Shown piece after piece: positions 1 through 10,697 of a stretch of DNA of 64,000 bases. The notes under the pieces are model-generated. The model made no database searches and was not told the DNA's origin. It worked only from the letters and a program-made list of their open reading frames with translations. This DNA is from Molossus alvarezi. Taxonomy: Eukaryota > Chordata > Mammalia > Chiroptera > Molossidae. Position numbers and translations under genes: made by a program. The stretch spans positions 128,391,430 through 128,455,429 of the forward strand of contig CM073908.1 of assembly GCA_037176705.1 (NCBI GenBank). Reading direction: 5' to 3'. Each line of letters begins with the position of its first letter. Positions within the stretch are counted from its first letter, which is position 1.

Positions 1-884
1 TTAGCACAATAATTTCTAAGCTATATATTGTGTATATATAAAAATATGAGTCTTTTAATATATGTGTTTTGGTAGTCTTGTTATTTTTCTAATTTTAAAC
101 ATATAGATAATTTTAAGAAATCATCCTCTTGCAAATTTTAGTTGCTTTGCTAAAAGGTAAAACAAACAAACATTAAAACTATATTTTGCTGCTGAAAACA
201 CACTAGGACATATACTTGCTTTCTCACTCACCTAGGCCATGTTTATTTTTCCAATTGAATAAAGTGAATATTTCAGCATAGCACAGTTAATAATATATCA
301 TGAAAAAGTATATCAATCTAATACCATTAAATGTTTTTCAAATTTTATTGATAGTACATTTGACAAGGATAATTGAAGCAAGTAATATAATCATAGCTAT
401 ATTTTCATTTCCAAACTTTGCAGTAAATCCATGATAATGTGAACGATAGTCTTTGATAGAGAAAACACGTTCTGGAAGTTACTGAATTATATGAATAGTA
501 TTATAGGCCCTGATCTGTATTATAGTTACTTTATAAATAAAACAAAACAATATATTAAAAACAATAGTGAAATAATTTTTAAAACTCCATTGAAGAGAAT
601 GTTCAATAAAAAAGAGATCCTACACATCTATAGAAAACAACAACAACAACTCAGGAATAGTAAAAGTTCCCTGTAGTTTCTAAAATGTCATGTGGGTTGA
701 AGTAATTGAAATCTTCCCTACTATAGCACAAAATATTTTTATTTAGGGAATTTGAATATACGTCCAAAGACTAGATATTGAATATGTGTAAATATAATCC
801 ATGCTATGTACTACTGAAGGATGATTTATGTATGTACTTGGCCTGTTCCAATTTAATGTAGTCTATCTTTAAACCATATTCATT
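1..884. other. Unassigned AT-rich sequence
   Basis: I see no recognisable repeat or gene here. The stretch is strongly AT-rich. The only open frame of note (491-676, 61 codons) has a composition typical of chance frames in AT-rich DNA, with many Lys, Asn and Ile codons and no recognisable domain. Confidence 0.5.
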
Positions 885-1830
885 TAGTAATTCATTCAAC
901 AAGTAATTATTGGTCTTCTATTATGTTCCATCTACTATTCTACACTTTAGTGATAAGGCAATTTAAATGATCAGATACAGTCCTGCTTTCATGGAGCTTA
1001 TATTCTAATTTGGGGGGAAGACAGAAAATAAGTATGTTAGGTAGTGGTAAGTGAAGACAAAGTATGACAAGAAAGGTAGACAGTGAAAAGTGTGTTGGAG
1101 GCAGTAGCATTTGGTTTGAGGCAATGAAGAAGGTCTCTCAGATAAAGAGATACAGAAAACAGAGGACCATGAAGGAAGTAAGGGAGCAAACCTTGAGGAT
1201 GGATATCTTGGACAGAAATGTTTTGGAAAAGGATAACAGTAATTTCAGAAATTCTTAGCAGGAGAGTTATGAAGTGTCCAAACACACTGAAGTGGATGGT
1301 GTGGCTGGTGTGGAGGGAGGAAAGAGAAAATGAAATGATGATGTCATCCAGGTAGAGGGAAAAAGATTTTCTATATATGGCATGAATTTTGGATTCTGAT
1401 GTGAGTGAGCTGGAGAGAGAGACATGATTTAACTTGCATTTTAAGAGAATCACCATGGCTATTTCTGGAGAACAGAACCAAAGTTGCCAAACCTAGACTC
1501 AGGCTAGGTAGAAAGTTCTTAACCTAATCCAAGAAAGAGAAGATGGTGGTTTGGACCAAAGTGCTTGGTAACAGAGATGTAAAAAGTGACTGGATTCTAT
1601 ACATATTTTTGAGGTAAAGGTAATAGTATTTGCTGATGGTTTAGACGTGAGAGATGAGGGGAAGAGGAGTCAAGAATAACCCCAAGATTTTTGCTCTGAG
1701 TAACTGAGGGAATGGAATAGCCTTTACTGACTCAGAGCTGACTGTAGAAGAAGCAGGTTTAGCAGTGAGAAACAGGTGTTTCTGTTTGTTTTTGGAGCAG
1801 AGAGATAAACGTACTTGATTTGATATAAGC
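885..1830 (-). mobile_element. L2 LINE fragment, inverted
   Basis: On the plus strand this begins with the reverse of the L2 tail (ttcattcaacaagtaattatt near 890), followed by the 'catggagcttatattctaat' block, so the element runs on the minus strand. The middle and 5' part (about 1400-1700) match the reverse complement of the L2 copies at 47.6-48.3 kb and 49.7-50.0 kb in this window, including the stretch equivalent to the end of ORF2 and the 3' UTR. It is diverged and carries no intact frame, consistent with an ancient mammalian L2 insertion. The 5' limit is fuzzy and may extend to about 1960. Confidence 0.7.
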
Positions 1831-2016
1831 CATCAAAGGCAGAACGAAAGCCTTGTGAAAGATTAATAACAGGAATAGACTCCCATTTAAAACTGGACAT
1901 GCATTTCCTTCCTCCTAAAACAGAGGGAACACGGGGCAGGTACCTATAGCATCTCATTCATTTATAGGCACAGAATCCCAATATCATTTTATACACATGT
2001 AGTGAGAAATTCAAGT

Positions 2017-2243
2017 AAAGAAATAATGTTTTCCTCAGAAGAGGGGGACAGGGAGGGAGGGAAGAGATAAACCACAGGACTTATATGCATGTATGTATAA
2101 CCATGGACATAGACAATAATGCTGGGGACGGGGAAGGGGGTTGGGATCAGGAGGAGGGTGTCAATGGGGGGAAAAGGATAAACATTTGTAACAAAAATAA
2201 ATTAATTTTAAAAAGTGGGGAATAAAAAGAAATAATGTTTTCC
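2017..2243 (+). mobile_element. Severely 5'-truncated L1 with 18-bp TSD
   Basis: The body (2035-2225) is the last 190 bp of the local L1 family: the 'aagagataaaccacaggact' block, the G-rich run, 'gtcaatgggggg' and an A-rich end. It matches the 3' UTR of the L1 ending near 12190. It is flanked by perfect direct repeats aaagaaataatgttttcc at 2017-2034 and 2226-2243. The perfect 18-bp TSD suggests a relatively young insertion by target-primed reverse transcription. It has no coding capacity. Confidence 0.92.
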
Positions 2244-2812
2244 ACTGCTTGGCACTGGAAATGGGTTTCATTAAGAGAAACACAAAATATAAACTGCTGG
2301 ACAAGGTTAAGTAGCATACCTATATACATTATTGGCCACAGATGTAGCATCACATGCCTTGAAAGGTCTGAATAAAGCCCAGTTGTTGTTCTTTCTAAAG
2401 TGTTAAAAATCAGCAGGAAACCTGACTTCTAAATTTTTGAATGATGGCAGAGCTTTCTGATTACAACCAGGTAACTTAACATCAGAGAAATGGAGTTGTA
2501 CTATAGGAAAGCACCAAAAGCTTGCCAAAGTCAATATCCTAACCAATAAGGACACCTGCTACATGATTCCTAGTCAAAGTCTTCTATCTCCAGTTTGGGC
2601 ATTTTCTTATGGTTTATAACGTTTACTTTTCAATATTTTAGCTTAAGAATGTCAATAGTCTCAGAAGAGAAAGTGCTCACTTTCTATATCTGACAAATAT
2701 TTTCCAAGCATTATAACCTTTTGGAAGAAAATTCTGTATAACTACAAAGTATGACGTAGGACGTAGTACTAAGGAAAGCTTCTTGCCCACAGGAGAACGT
2801 ACATAAGATTAG
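2244..2812. other. Unassigned sequence between two L1 tails
   Basis: I recognise no gene or repeat in this 570-bp spacer. It may hold old diverged repeats that cannot be recognised by eye. Confidence 0.4.
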
Positions 2813-3190
2813 AAACAAGGATATGCCCTTGAGAATATCATACTAAGCGAAACAAGTCAAATAGAAAAAGTTATGAATCATATGGTTTCAATCCTGTGTG
2901 GGATATGAAACTGAAAGCAATAAGTGAACAAACAAGAAAAACAAAAACTCAAACACAGACAACAGTATGGTGGTTACCAGAGGGAAGGGAGGTGTAGGGG
3001 TTGAAAAGGGTTAAAGTGGGTCAAATATATAGTGACGGAAGATGATTTGACTGTGGGTAATGGACGCACAATGCAATACACAGATCATGTAGCATATAAA
3101 TGTACACTTGAAACCTATTTAAACTTCTTAACCAATGTTGTCCCAATAAATTTAATAAAAGAAAAAAGAAAAGAAAACAAAACAAGGATA
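2813..3190 (+). mobile_element. 5'-truncated L1 3' end (older subfamily)
   Basis: The last codons of ORF2 and the 3' UTR are recognisable. They include the 'gtgtgggatatgaaactgaa' block, 'ggtggttaccagagggaag', 'cacaatgcaatacacagat' and a 'cccaataaatttaataaaag' end. The same order of blocks recurs at 29.4-29.7, 36.0-36.4 and 46.7-46.9 kb. An 11-bp TSD, aaacaaggata, is at 2813-2823 and 3180-3190, so the body is 2824-3179. This 3' UTR differs from that of the G-rich L1 family at 2.0 and 12.0 kb, so at least two L1 lineages are present. Confidence 0.9.
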
Positions 3191-3559
3191 GCCAATGTTT
3201 AGTTGATAATACCATTTTGGAGTAACTTTTCACATTTTAAAAAAAATAAAATGAATACAGCTCATAGCTATTTTATTTGCCCTTAATTCTTACTTCAGGG
3301 AAAGACATTAACACTTTCATGTACCTGCTAACCTATGAGACACTTTTTCAGTTTGAGAGTGAAGGGTTAGTATTTACCATTACTAGCACAGAAATTCTGG
3401 TATTGTTAACTGCCACAGTATGAAATTCCAAAAAAATATGCATAAGCATATGTACAAACACAGTCTATTGAATTAATGTTTTTGGAATTTTCTTCAATTT
3501 TATTTATTTTTAAAATTTCTACAGCCTATTCCTAGAAATTCTAAAAGTTCATCTGGAAA
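3191..3559. other. Unassigned AT-rich sequence
   Basis: No gene or repeat is recognised. A weak resemblance of 3530-3560 to L1 ORF2 sense sequence is too short to call. Confidence 0.4.
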
Positions 3560-3740
3560 GTGGCATTTTTCTTTTTTCATCGATCGCCGAGCTTGCAGCG
3601 ACGATTAGGGTATCCATCTTTTTCTCCTCGACATGTATTACTTTGCAGAATTTACAGAGTACTCTTTCACACAAATAGGGCACCTTAACAGAGAGCCAAC
3701 ACGCCTCTTTTTAAAAGTGAGATAAAGCGAAGAATCAACA
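3560..3740. other. CpG-dense patch of unknown origin
   Basis: Six CpG dinucleotides fall between 3580 and 3632, in AT-rich DNA where CpG is otherwise scarce. The patch does not match any SINE or L1 elsewhere in the window. On the minus strand a short frame of 28 codons starts at an ATG near 3632 and ends at a stop near 3550. It contains a basic start (MSRRKK) and a small-residue stretch, but I recognise no protein. It could be a fragment of a young insertion, a retroposed 5' exon, or a protected functional element. Confidence 0.35.
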
Positions 3741-4559
3741 AAATTTATAATTTCATATCTCCTTCAGGTTCAGAGAATTGAGATTGTGCCACTAACATAA
3801 CTGACATAGCTGTCTTCCTGAAAAATAATGGCAATACTAATAGCAAATATAGTCCATAAATGTAGTATATCAATATATGGTGGTTACCATTGCTATATTA
3901 AGTAAGTTTAGTAATGTTTCACAGATGACTAACATGAAACCAAGAAATATTAGAATCCAGTAAGTTGTAAGTCAAGATTCAAATGTAAGAATTCTGACTC
4001 AATATAACCGGAGTTATGAGTTCAGGGTTTATAACCAGACTTTCTGGGTTATACTCAACTATTCTCTACCCCAGTTACTTCAGCTGCAAAATAGAATCAT
4101 AATAAATCTTATAGACTGAGAAAAGTGAATTTGTTATTCCTAACACCACTGTAACTATGAGAAGAACAGCAGGCAGACCTAAATGAAAGGACAATCAACA
4201 AAATACCCAACCAGTACTCTTCTAATGTGTCATAGTCACACAAAACAAGGAAAGACTGACATAAAGGAGATATAATAACTAAATGGAATATGATATCCTG
4301 GATTGAATTCTGGGGGTGGGGGGGCGCATTAGTGAATAAACTGTTGAAATCCAAATGAAGTCCCAAGTTCAGTTAATAATAACAAACCAAAGTTAACTTT
4401 ATGGCTTTCACAAATATATCACAGTTGCGTAAGATGTTAATGTTTGGGGAAAGTGGATGATGGGTATATGAGAACGTTCTACTTCATTTTCAACTTTTCT
4501 GTAAAGGTAAAAATGAATCCAAAATATAAATGTATATTTCAAGTAAATCCATTAAATTG
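3741..4559. other. Unassigned sequence
   Basis: No repeat family or coding region is recognised. A G-rich run (ggggtggggggg near 4312-4324) lies in it. The minus-strand open frame at 4109-4366 lacks any domain and is treated as chance. Confidence 0.4.
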
Positions 4560-4710
4560 ATTAATATATGTGAGACAGATTAGTGCCAGGCACAGAATGA
4601 ATGCTAAATAAATATTCGCTCTTAGTAATCAGTACTAGTATGTGCTAGACACTGTACCCATGGCAGAAATTAGGATAAACATGACAGAGAAAAGAGACAA
4701 GAAAGTAATT
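4560..4710 (+). mobile_element. MIR or L2 3'-end fragment
   Basis: The 'gtgccaggcacagaatgaatgctaaataaatatt' region at about 4583-4617 resembles the shared 3' end of MIR and L2. The following 'atgtgctagacactgtacc' resembles the same consensus in the other orientation. It is short and diverged, so family and ends are uncertain. Confidence 0.4.
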
Positions 4711-5220
4711 GCAATGGATCACAGGGGCAAGCCTGGGAAGTTTGCTGTCCTGCACCTGTAGGACTGAAGGTCAATTATGTATAGAACAGTAAATAGCAGG
4801 ACCTGGGCTCCTGATCTTCACTGTCCTATTACACTACACCCTTCATACTCTAATGGTCTGCTGAGATGTATAGTCATACTCTCTATCTTCCATTAAATCT
4901 TAGTGGTATCGTAAAAAATGTTTGTTTTGTTGCTGGCTAATTGAAAGGCAAATGCTTTAAAACTCTGGACAGTGGAGAAGCTTATGAGGTAAAGTTGTGA
5001 CTTGTTAGAAGGAAGAGGGTAAACACTATACTAATGTTGCTGAATCTTTTTAAAGTTTAAGAATATTTAACTTTATGTGTAGATCAAACTGCTTTGAGTT
5101 AGCCTGTCATAAGATAGGCCAATGAATGGTATGAAAAGTACCTGAAAAAAGTGTTAAAGCTTTCTGGGATAATGTTACCTTCTGGAAAGCTGTAGCAGCA
5201 CATGCTTTGAGTGTGTTTGT
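4711..5220. other. Unassigned sequence
   Basis: Nothing recognisable is seen upstream of the Ves SINE that starts at 5236. Confidence 0.4.
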
Positions 5221-5473
5221 AAGAAGTTCAGATAGACCTAGCCAGTGTGGCTCAGTGCATTGAGCGTTGTCCCATGGAGTGAGAAGTCCTCCTGGTTCGA
5301 TTCCCGGTCAGGGCACATGCCCAGGTTGCGGGCTCGATCCCCAGTGGGGGGCATGCAGGAGGCAGCCGATTGATGTTTCTCTCTCACACCGATGTTTCTA
5401 TCCCTCCCTCTCCCTTCCTCTCTCTCTAAAAAATCAATAAAAACATATTTTTTAAAAAAAGAAGCTGAGATAG
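5221..5473 (+). mobile_element. Ves SINE (type A)
   Basis: This is a near full-length tRNA-derived SINE. It has a head resembling gccagtgtggctcag with the A box, a perfect B box ggttcgattcc at 5294-5304, the 'cagtggggggcatgcaggagg' middle, a CT-rich block and an 'aaaatcaataaaaaca' tail. The flanks aagaagttcagatag (5221-5235) and aagaagctgagatag (5459-5473) form a 15-bp TSD with two mismatches, which suggests an older insertion. The body is 5236-5458. Confidence 0.95.
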
Positions 5474-6860
5474 TGCACAAATATTCACACATTCAGAAAT
5501 TAGAGTTGCAGTTACAGGTCTTGCAGAGCATACAGCTTTCTAGAAGACTATGTGTCATGAACACCCTGCATATGTCCACCCTTCAAAAAAGAAAGTTATG
5601 AATGTTTAAAGTATAGAGCACTAAATATGCACTACATAAATACTTCTAAAAATACCGTGTTTCATCTGTTCAAAGACCGAGACCCTTAACCCATTTTATT
5701 ACCTCTGAAATCAAGATATAGCTTAAAATCAACAATATCATTTTTTAATTTGGTTGCTTTTTCTTCCTCTGTGATTCATAAAATTGTGGTACATTTTGAA
5801 ATTTATGGCACTTTACACTTGAAAAAAACTGGTACCCAGTTCTTTATGTTTTTCATATGTAAGTTCGTGCTATTGCACTTAGCACTAGTACAGAACCATT
5901 CAGGAGAAAATGATTAATGCAAATTATACTTTTGAATGACTTCCACTTTTGTGTTACACATGGATTGGCATCCTTCCCTAAGGATTTTTCTCTCTACCTG
6001 AATGTTAATGGATCAGCAAAGTTGGAATTGGCAAGATATTTTGTAGAATATTCGAGAAATACTATAAACACTCTATTTTCTTAACAAATAAGCTACAGGT
6101 TAAGTGGGTTGATAGTAAATAAAGTATTTGTATGTTAAAATTGGAATCACATTGAGAAGCATATGTAAAAGCCTGGGAAAGACTCCCTGAGCACCAGGAC
6201 ACTAATATTCTACATCTGATACCTACACTTGGAAAATCTGGGTAATTATCATTGAAATGAATCATTGATGAGAACAAGTTTTGTCATAGGATGCTAACAA
6301 AACATGAGGCTAGGAGTTCTAGCACCCTTATGCAAAAAATCCATAAGTATTAGTAGGATGGTGGTTTTGATTCAAACAATAAAACTTAGCTTGCATGACC
6401 TACATCACTTGGTTCCATGTAATACATTAAATTATATTATCCATTTAATTAATGCCTCAATTCACTTATTTATTCATATAGTGAGATACTAATATGAGAC
6501 AAGCCCATTAATATGTGACAGTCATTTGTGCCAGAGGCTGATAACACACATATGCATAAAAATTACATAAATGTAGTGTTCTTAAAGAATAGGGTAGGAG
6601 AAGGAGAGAGGAGTGAAAGGGAAAGTTTGATGCATAAATAGTTTCAGTATAAGGGTAGAATATGATAAATATGTTAAGAGATTCAGGTTACATTATGTAA
6701 GAGATTAGAGGAGGAAAAATAAAAAAGAATTTCACTTCACTAAATGTTTGAAGCTTTCAGAAAAAGGTTAAATTCATACTGAATAGGTTAAAACACGGTT
6801 CCTTCGTAAAATATTATTCAAGGTCAAAGGTAGTGTTAGGTATTCACAATCCACTATTTA
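5474..6860. other. Unassigned sequence
   Basis: About 1.4 kb without a recognisable gene or repeat. Open frames at 6062-6277 (minus) and 6304-6492 (plus) are short and show no domain. Confidence 0.4.
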
Positions 6861-6861
6861 C

Positions 6862-7130
6862 ACCCTGTCTAGTTTTATTTTCATGTTATTTTTACTTTTT
6901 TGGAGAGAGGAAGGGAGAGAGAGACAGAAACATCGATGTGAAAGAGAAACAAACATCGATGTGAAAGAGAAACATCCATCAGCTGCCTCCTGCACGCCCC
7001 CTACTGGGGATCAAGCCCGAAATCCGGGCATGTGCCCCTACCAGGAATTGAACCAGGCAAGGCTTCTCAGTCCACTGGCCAATGCTCAATCCACTGAGCC
7101 ACACGTGCTGGGCTACCCTGTCTAGTTTTA
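6862..7130 (-). mobile_element. Ves SINE (type A), inverted
   Basis: The reverse complement of a type A Ves runs from its tail near 6878 to its tRNA-like head near 7114 (ccactgagccacacgtgctg). The TSD accctgtctagtttta is perfect over 16 bp (6862-6877 and 7115-7130). The GA-rich block contains a tandem duplication of about 23 bp with the motif catcgatgtgaaagagaaac, starting at 6931 and 6954. Confidence 0.96.
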
Positions 7131-7587
7131 AAAGTGCTAGCTGACTTTTGCTTTATCCCTAAATGCCTCCTTCCCATCAGAGACTTTTAGCAACAAATGC
7201 CCAAGCTATTTGGAAAATGCCCGTACTAAATGCATCTGTAAGTATCAAGTGGATCATATTAACAGTGTTTCATCCGTGACAGCATTTGACAACATGCTAT
7301 CTGGATTGTACGACTGCTGTAGATTGTTAGTGTGCATTTTTAGTCGTAAGTACTAGAAACACCAGTGAATATCTGAAAACCTGTAAAGTCAATTAATTAG
7401 GAGTAGTGGCAGTCTTCTGATACCATGCTGTCATTCTTCAAACAGCTGTGGTTTGGCTTGGAAAAAAAACTTTACTACAAGGTTTTTTTTGGTTTTGTTG
7501 TCCCCTGTCATTCTTCATTAACACATCATGTAGAGAGACAAACCTTTATATAGAATATCCCACTTGATGGATTAAGAATGCATCTGT
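7131..7587. other. Unassigned sequence
   Basis: Nothing recognisable lies between two Ves SINEs in opposite orientation. Confidence 0.4.
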
Positions 7588-7846
7588 GCCCTGGCTGGTT
7601 TGGCTCAGCAGTTGGAGCGTTGGCCTGTGAACCAGAGAGCCCCAGGTTCGGTTCCCACTGAGGGCACGTACCTCGGTTGCAGTTTGTCCCCGGCCCTGGT
7701 TGGGGTCATGTGGGTGGTGACCACTTCATGTGTCTCTCTCACATCGATGTTTGTCTCTCTCTCTCTTCCTCCCTTTCTTCCTCCTGCTCTATCTAAAGAT
7801 AAATGCAAAAATGTCCTCAGGTGAGGTTTAAAAGAAAAGAAAAAAA
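7588..7846 (+). mobile_element. Ves SINE (type B)
   Basis: This is the second Ves type in the window. It has the head gccctggctggtttggctcag, the B box ggttcggttcc, the 'gcacgtacctcggttgcag' block, a 'catgtgggtggtgacc' block, a CT-rich region, and the end 'aaaatgtcctcaggtgagg' with a short A-rich tail. Type B differs from type A in the middle and in the 3' end. The TSD is not clear. Confidence 0.94.
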
Positions 7847-7849
7847 TGT

Positions 7850-8390
7850 ATGTAAAATAAAATATATCCTGAAAAATATACAACCAGTTTTTATTTTCTA
7901 TTCAAAGGTATTAGCAGCCAAGCAAGGACTATAAGAACTCAGGCCAAGAGGATGGCTGGAGATTGCACCACGGCTACCGTCAGGGAATAGGGCTTCAATC
8001 CCAGAGTCTACCACACAAAAGTTGCATCTGCTTAAATACACTCCCTAATATCTCTTAACTTCAGTGGGCTTTGTAAACTGTAAAGTTATAGGTACTTTCC
8101 TAATTTATTTCTAAATGGCAACAATTAGCAAGACAGGATGATGACTGTAATCACTTTACCCATTCAAGTCTGTTCAGACCCTGAATGAATGTGGGCCTTC
8201 ACTCTGCCACCAGCAAGCACTCCTCCATTTTAGGGCAATCAAAATCAATGATGCTATAATTGCCATGCTCTGAAGAAGGTGGTGAGACAGAGCTCTAATG
8301 ACCCCACTTCTATATGTGACAGTGCTGAACAAGGCTGAGGCGAGGCCAATCACTAGTTCTGGAACCGGAGGTAGGGACAGGGCGGCTAGC
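7850..8390. other. Unassigned sequence
   Basis: No gene or assigned repeat. Base composition is more balanced than the surroundings, and weak MIR-like words occur but are not enough for a call. Confidence 0.35.
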
Positions 8391-8394
8391 TAAT

Positions 8395-8590
8395 TCAGCT
8401 CTCTGCCATCATAGTGCACACATTCAAATCTCAGTTCTGTTGTTATGTGATTCTGGGTGAGTTACTTGGCTTTTTAAAGAGTTGGTTTGGTCATCAAAAA
8501 ATGGGGTGATTTACTGGATTCTTGTTAGGAGAATTAAGTGACAATATGCTTGGTCTGGCATGTTATGAGCACTTAGTAAGCACATGCCGC
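8395..8590 (+). mobile_element. MIR SINE
   Basis: The order of blocks follows the MIR consensus: 'cacattcaaatctcagttctg', then 'gtgattctgggtgagttact', then 'tggtcatcaaaaaatggggtga', then 'ggagaattaagtgacaata', then 'atgagcacttagtaagcac'. It is heavily diverged, as expected for an ancient mammalian SINE. Confidence 0.75.
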
Positions 8591-9871
8591 TGCTGCTCTC
8601 TACTACACTTCACATCTTGTTCCACAAATACATCACTTCAAAGACAAGACAGCAAATCAAATGACATGCCACTTGGGAACAAATTTTTTAAATGACCAGA
8701 GGAGTAATTGGATTTTAGGAACATCATAGATTAGTAATAAGTGGCATCCTGAAAGCCAAACTTTAAAAAAAAAAAAAAAGTAAAATTCAGCTGGCCTATA
8801 GTTTTTAAATGTGTTTTCATATGATATATGCATTTAAAGAGAAAATAAACTTAATAAAGATCAATATTTTTACTTGACAACTGGACATTCTACTAACAAA
8901 ACAACTAGTATTAGTTTGTATTACTGTTTTCATTTACCCATTCAGTTACCATATTTTGAGAGCCTACAGTGAACTAAAAATTATAGTGAATTTTGTACTG
9001 GGTGGCAGGCCCAGAGGTCACAGCGGTTGAAGTATTGAAGTTAAAACAAAGCCTTAGATTCTATTTTTTATTGATAGCTCCTGTATGAGGCTTCAGCAAA
9101 GGCTCTGAATGTGGCCTGTCCCGTTGCAATGTGAACCATGTGAGACTGGGAGCCAAATGAGGTGCCTTGAACCACTCAAATTCCCCTGCCCAAGTTTTAT
9201 CTACCATCTTTCAGTTCTTAACATTGAATAATAGTTTCTGCCTCTTCTATTGAGCTGCCTCTAGAGGGCAAAATAGTCCCAATCTATCAAATACCTAAGT
9301 ATTTTATTCATCACATACAAACGTCTGTACACATAGTTGGCTGCAAATTGGAAAACCACCATGTGTCAAATACAGTATAGACAATCTTGTCAGTCATGAG
9401 AAAAAATAATAAGTGTCCTAGCTAACTGTATGAAAAGCAATAGAGAGTAAGAGATTTTCTGTTGATATTAGTTCATTGTCACTGCTAACCCTCCACTGTG
9501 AATATCATCAACTTTCTAGACATATTTTGTTTATATTGCCCAATTTAAAAAGATCTATTATGTGTGAATAATCCCAAGTACCATCTACCTAATGCTCTCA
9601 TATTCATTATGAAAATTAATAAGACAATACTGGGCAGCATTTTCCATTATTTGAAGAAATAAAATCTGCAATTACAAAAAATGTTATTAATTTGCATACT
9701 CCATTGTTTCACTGAAAGATGCCCTGTTATTGGCTACATATTAATCTTGAGAGTTAAAAGAAAGCAATGAATTTTTTTCTTTTTTTTAACTTGAAATAGG
9801 AAAAATGATAATTAATATCTTTTAAATGGCTACCGTAACAAAACTTCTAACAAAACTTGTAAAAAAATAAG
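8591..9871. other. Unassigned sequence
   Basis: About 1.3 kb without a gene. A poly-A run is at 8765-8779. A short 'cccattcagttaccatattttg' near 8938 is faintly L2-like in inverse orientation. Confidence 0.4.
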
Positions 9872-10162
9872 AAAGTTCTTTCAGCCCTGGCCAGTTTGGC
9901 TCAGCAGTCAGAGTGTTGGCCCAGGGACTAAAAGATTGCAGGTTCAATTCCTGGTCAAGGGTACATACCTGGGTTGCAGGTTCCATCCGGGCCCCAGTTG
10001 GGGTCTTATGGGAGGCAACCAATCAACATGTCTCTCTCACATTGTCACATTGATGTGTTTCTCTCTCTCTTGCTCTCATTCCCTCTCTCCATTCTACTCT
10101 TTCTAAAAGTCATTGGAAAAATATCCTAGTGTGAGGATTAACAAAAAGAAAAAGTTCTTTCA
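9872..10162 (+). mobile_element. Ves SINE, type B-like
   Basis: The body starts gccctggccagtttggctc at 9884 and ends in an A-rich tail after 'aaatatcctagtgtgagg', which corresponds to the type B end. The TSD aaagttctttca is perfect (9872-9883 and 10151-10162). The head is tRNA-like with a B-box remnant (ggttcaattcc), and the middle carries type A-like words, so it may be an older or mosaic copy. Confidence 0.95.
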
Positions 10163-10697
10163 AAGTTTCATCTGGTCATTTTTTTAATGAAAAAGATACT
10201 TTATCTAATTCAACTTATGCAACTTTCTTAACAGTGTTACACTGCTGTAACCTAGGAGATTTCAGCAGACATATTCCAAACTTTAGAAAGATAACACTTA
10301 AAACATGATACCCTCTGAGCTCCCTTGAGATGAGCATCCAGCTTGACAATTTATAAGATATTTGGATTTTTTTCCTCCACTCACCCTGTCACACACAAAA
10401 AAAGAAAGCCTAAAATTAAATTAATAAAAGCCCTATTAAGCCAAAAAACCTAGCACTTTGAAAGACTAGGGTTTAAGATTCCATTGGGTATCTTTACATT
10501 CATTTTCAATTAGCTATTTTTTTTCTTTCAACGAATTTCAGGAGGGTTCAGATTCATAGATTAGCCAGGATAATGAAGGCCATTTGTGTTCTGGTAGCTA
10601 TGTTTTTTTGAGGTAAAGGAGAATGTTTGTGGTGAATCTTTGAATTATGCCTAAATAAAAAGATGTCATGTAAAGGAAAATATTTTAAAAGTAGTGG
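10163..10697. other. Unassigned sequence
   Basis: Nothing recognisable is seen between the Ves SINE and the L1 that begins near 10698. Confidence 0.4.

Noticed and set aside
1037..1456. 139-codon minus-strand open frame
   Set aside because: It lies within the inverted L2 fragment, in the 3' region outside the reverse transcriptase part, and has no recognised motif.
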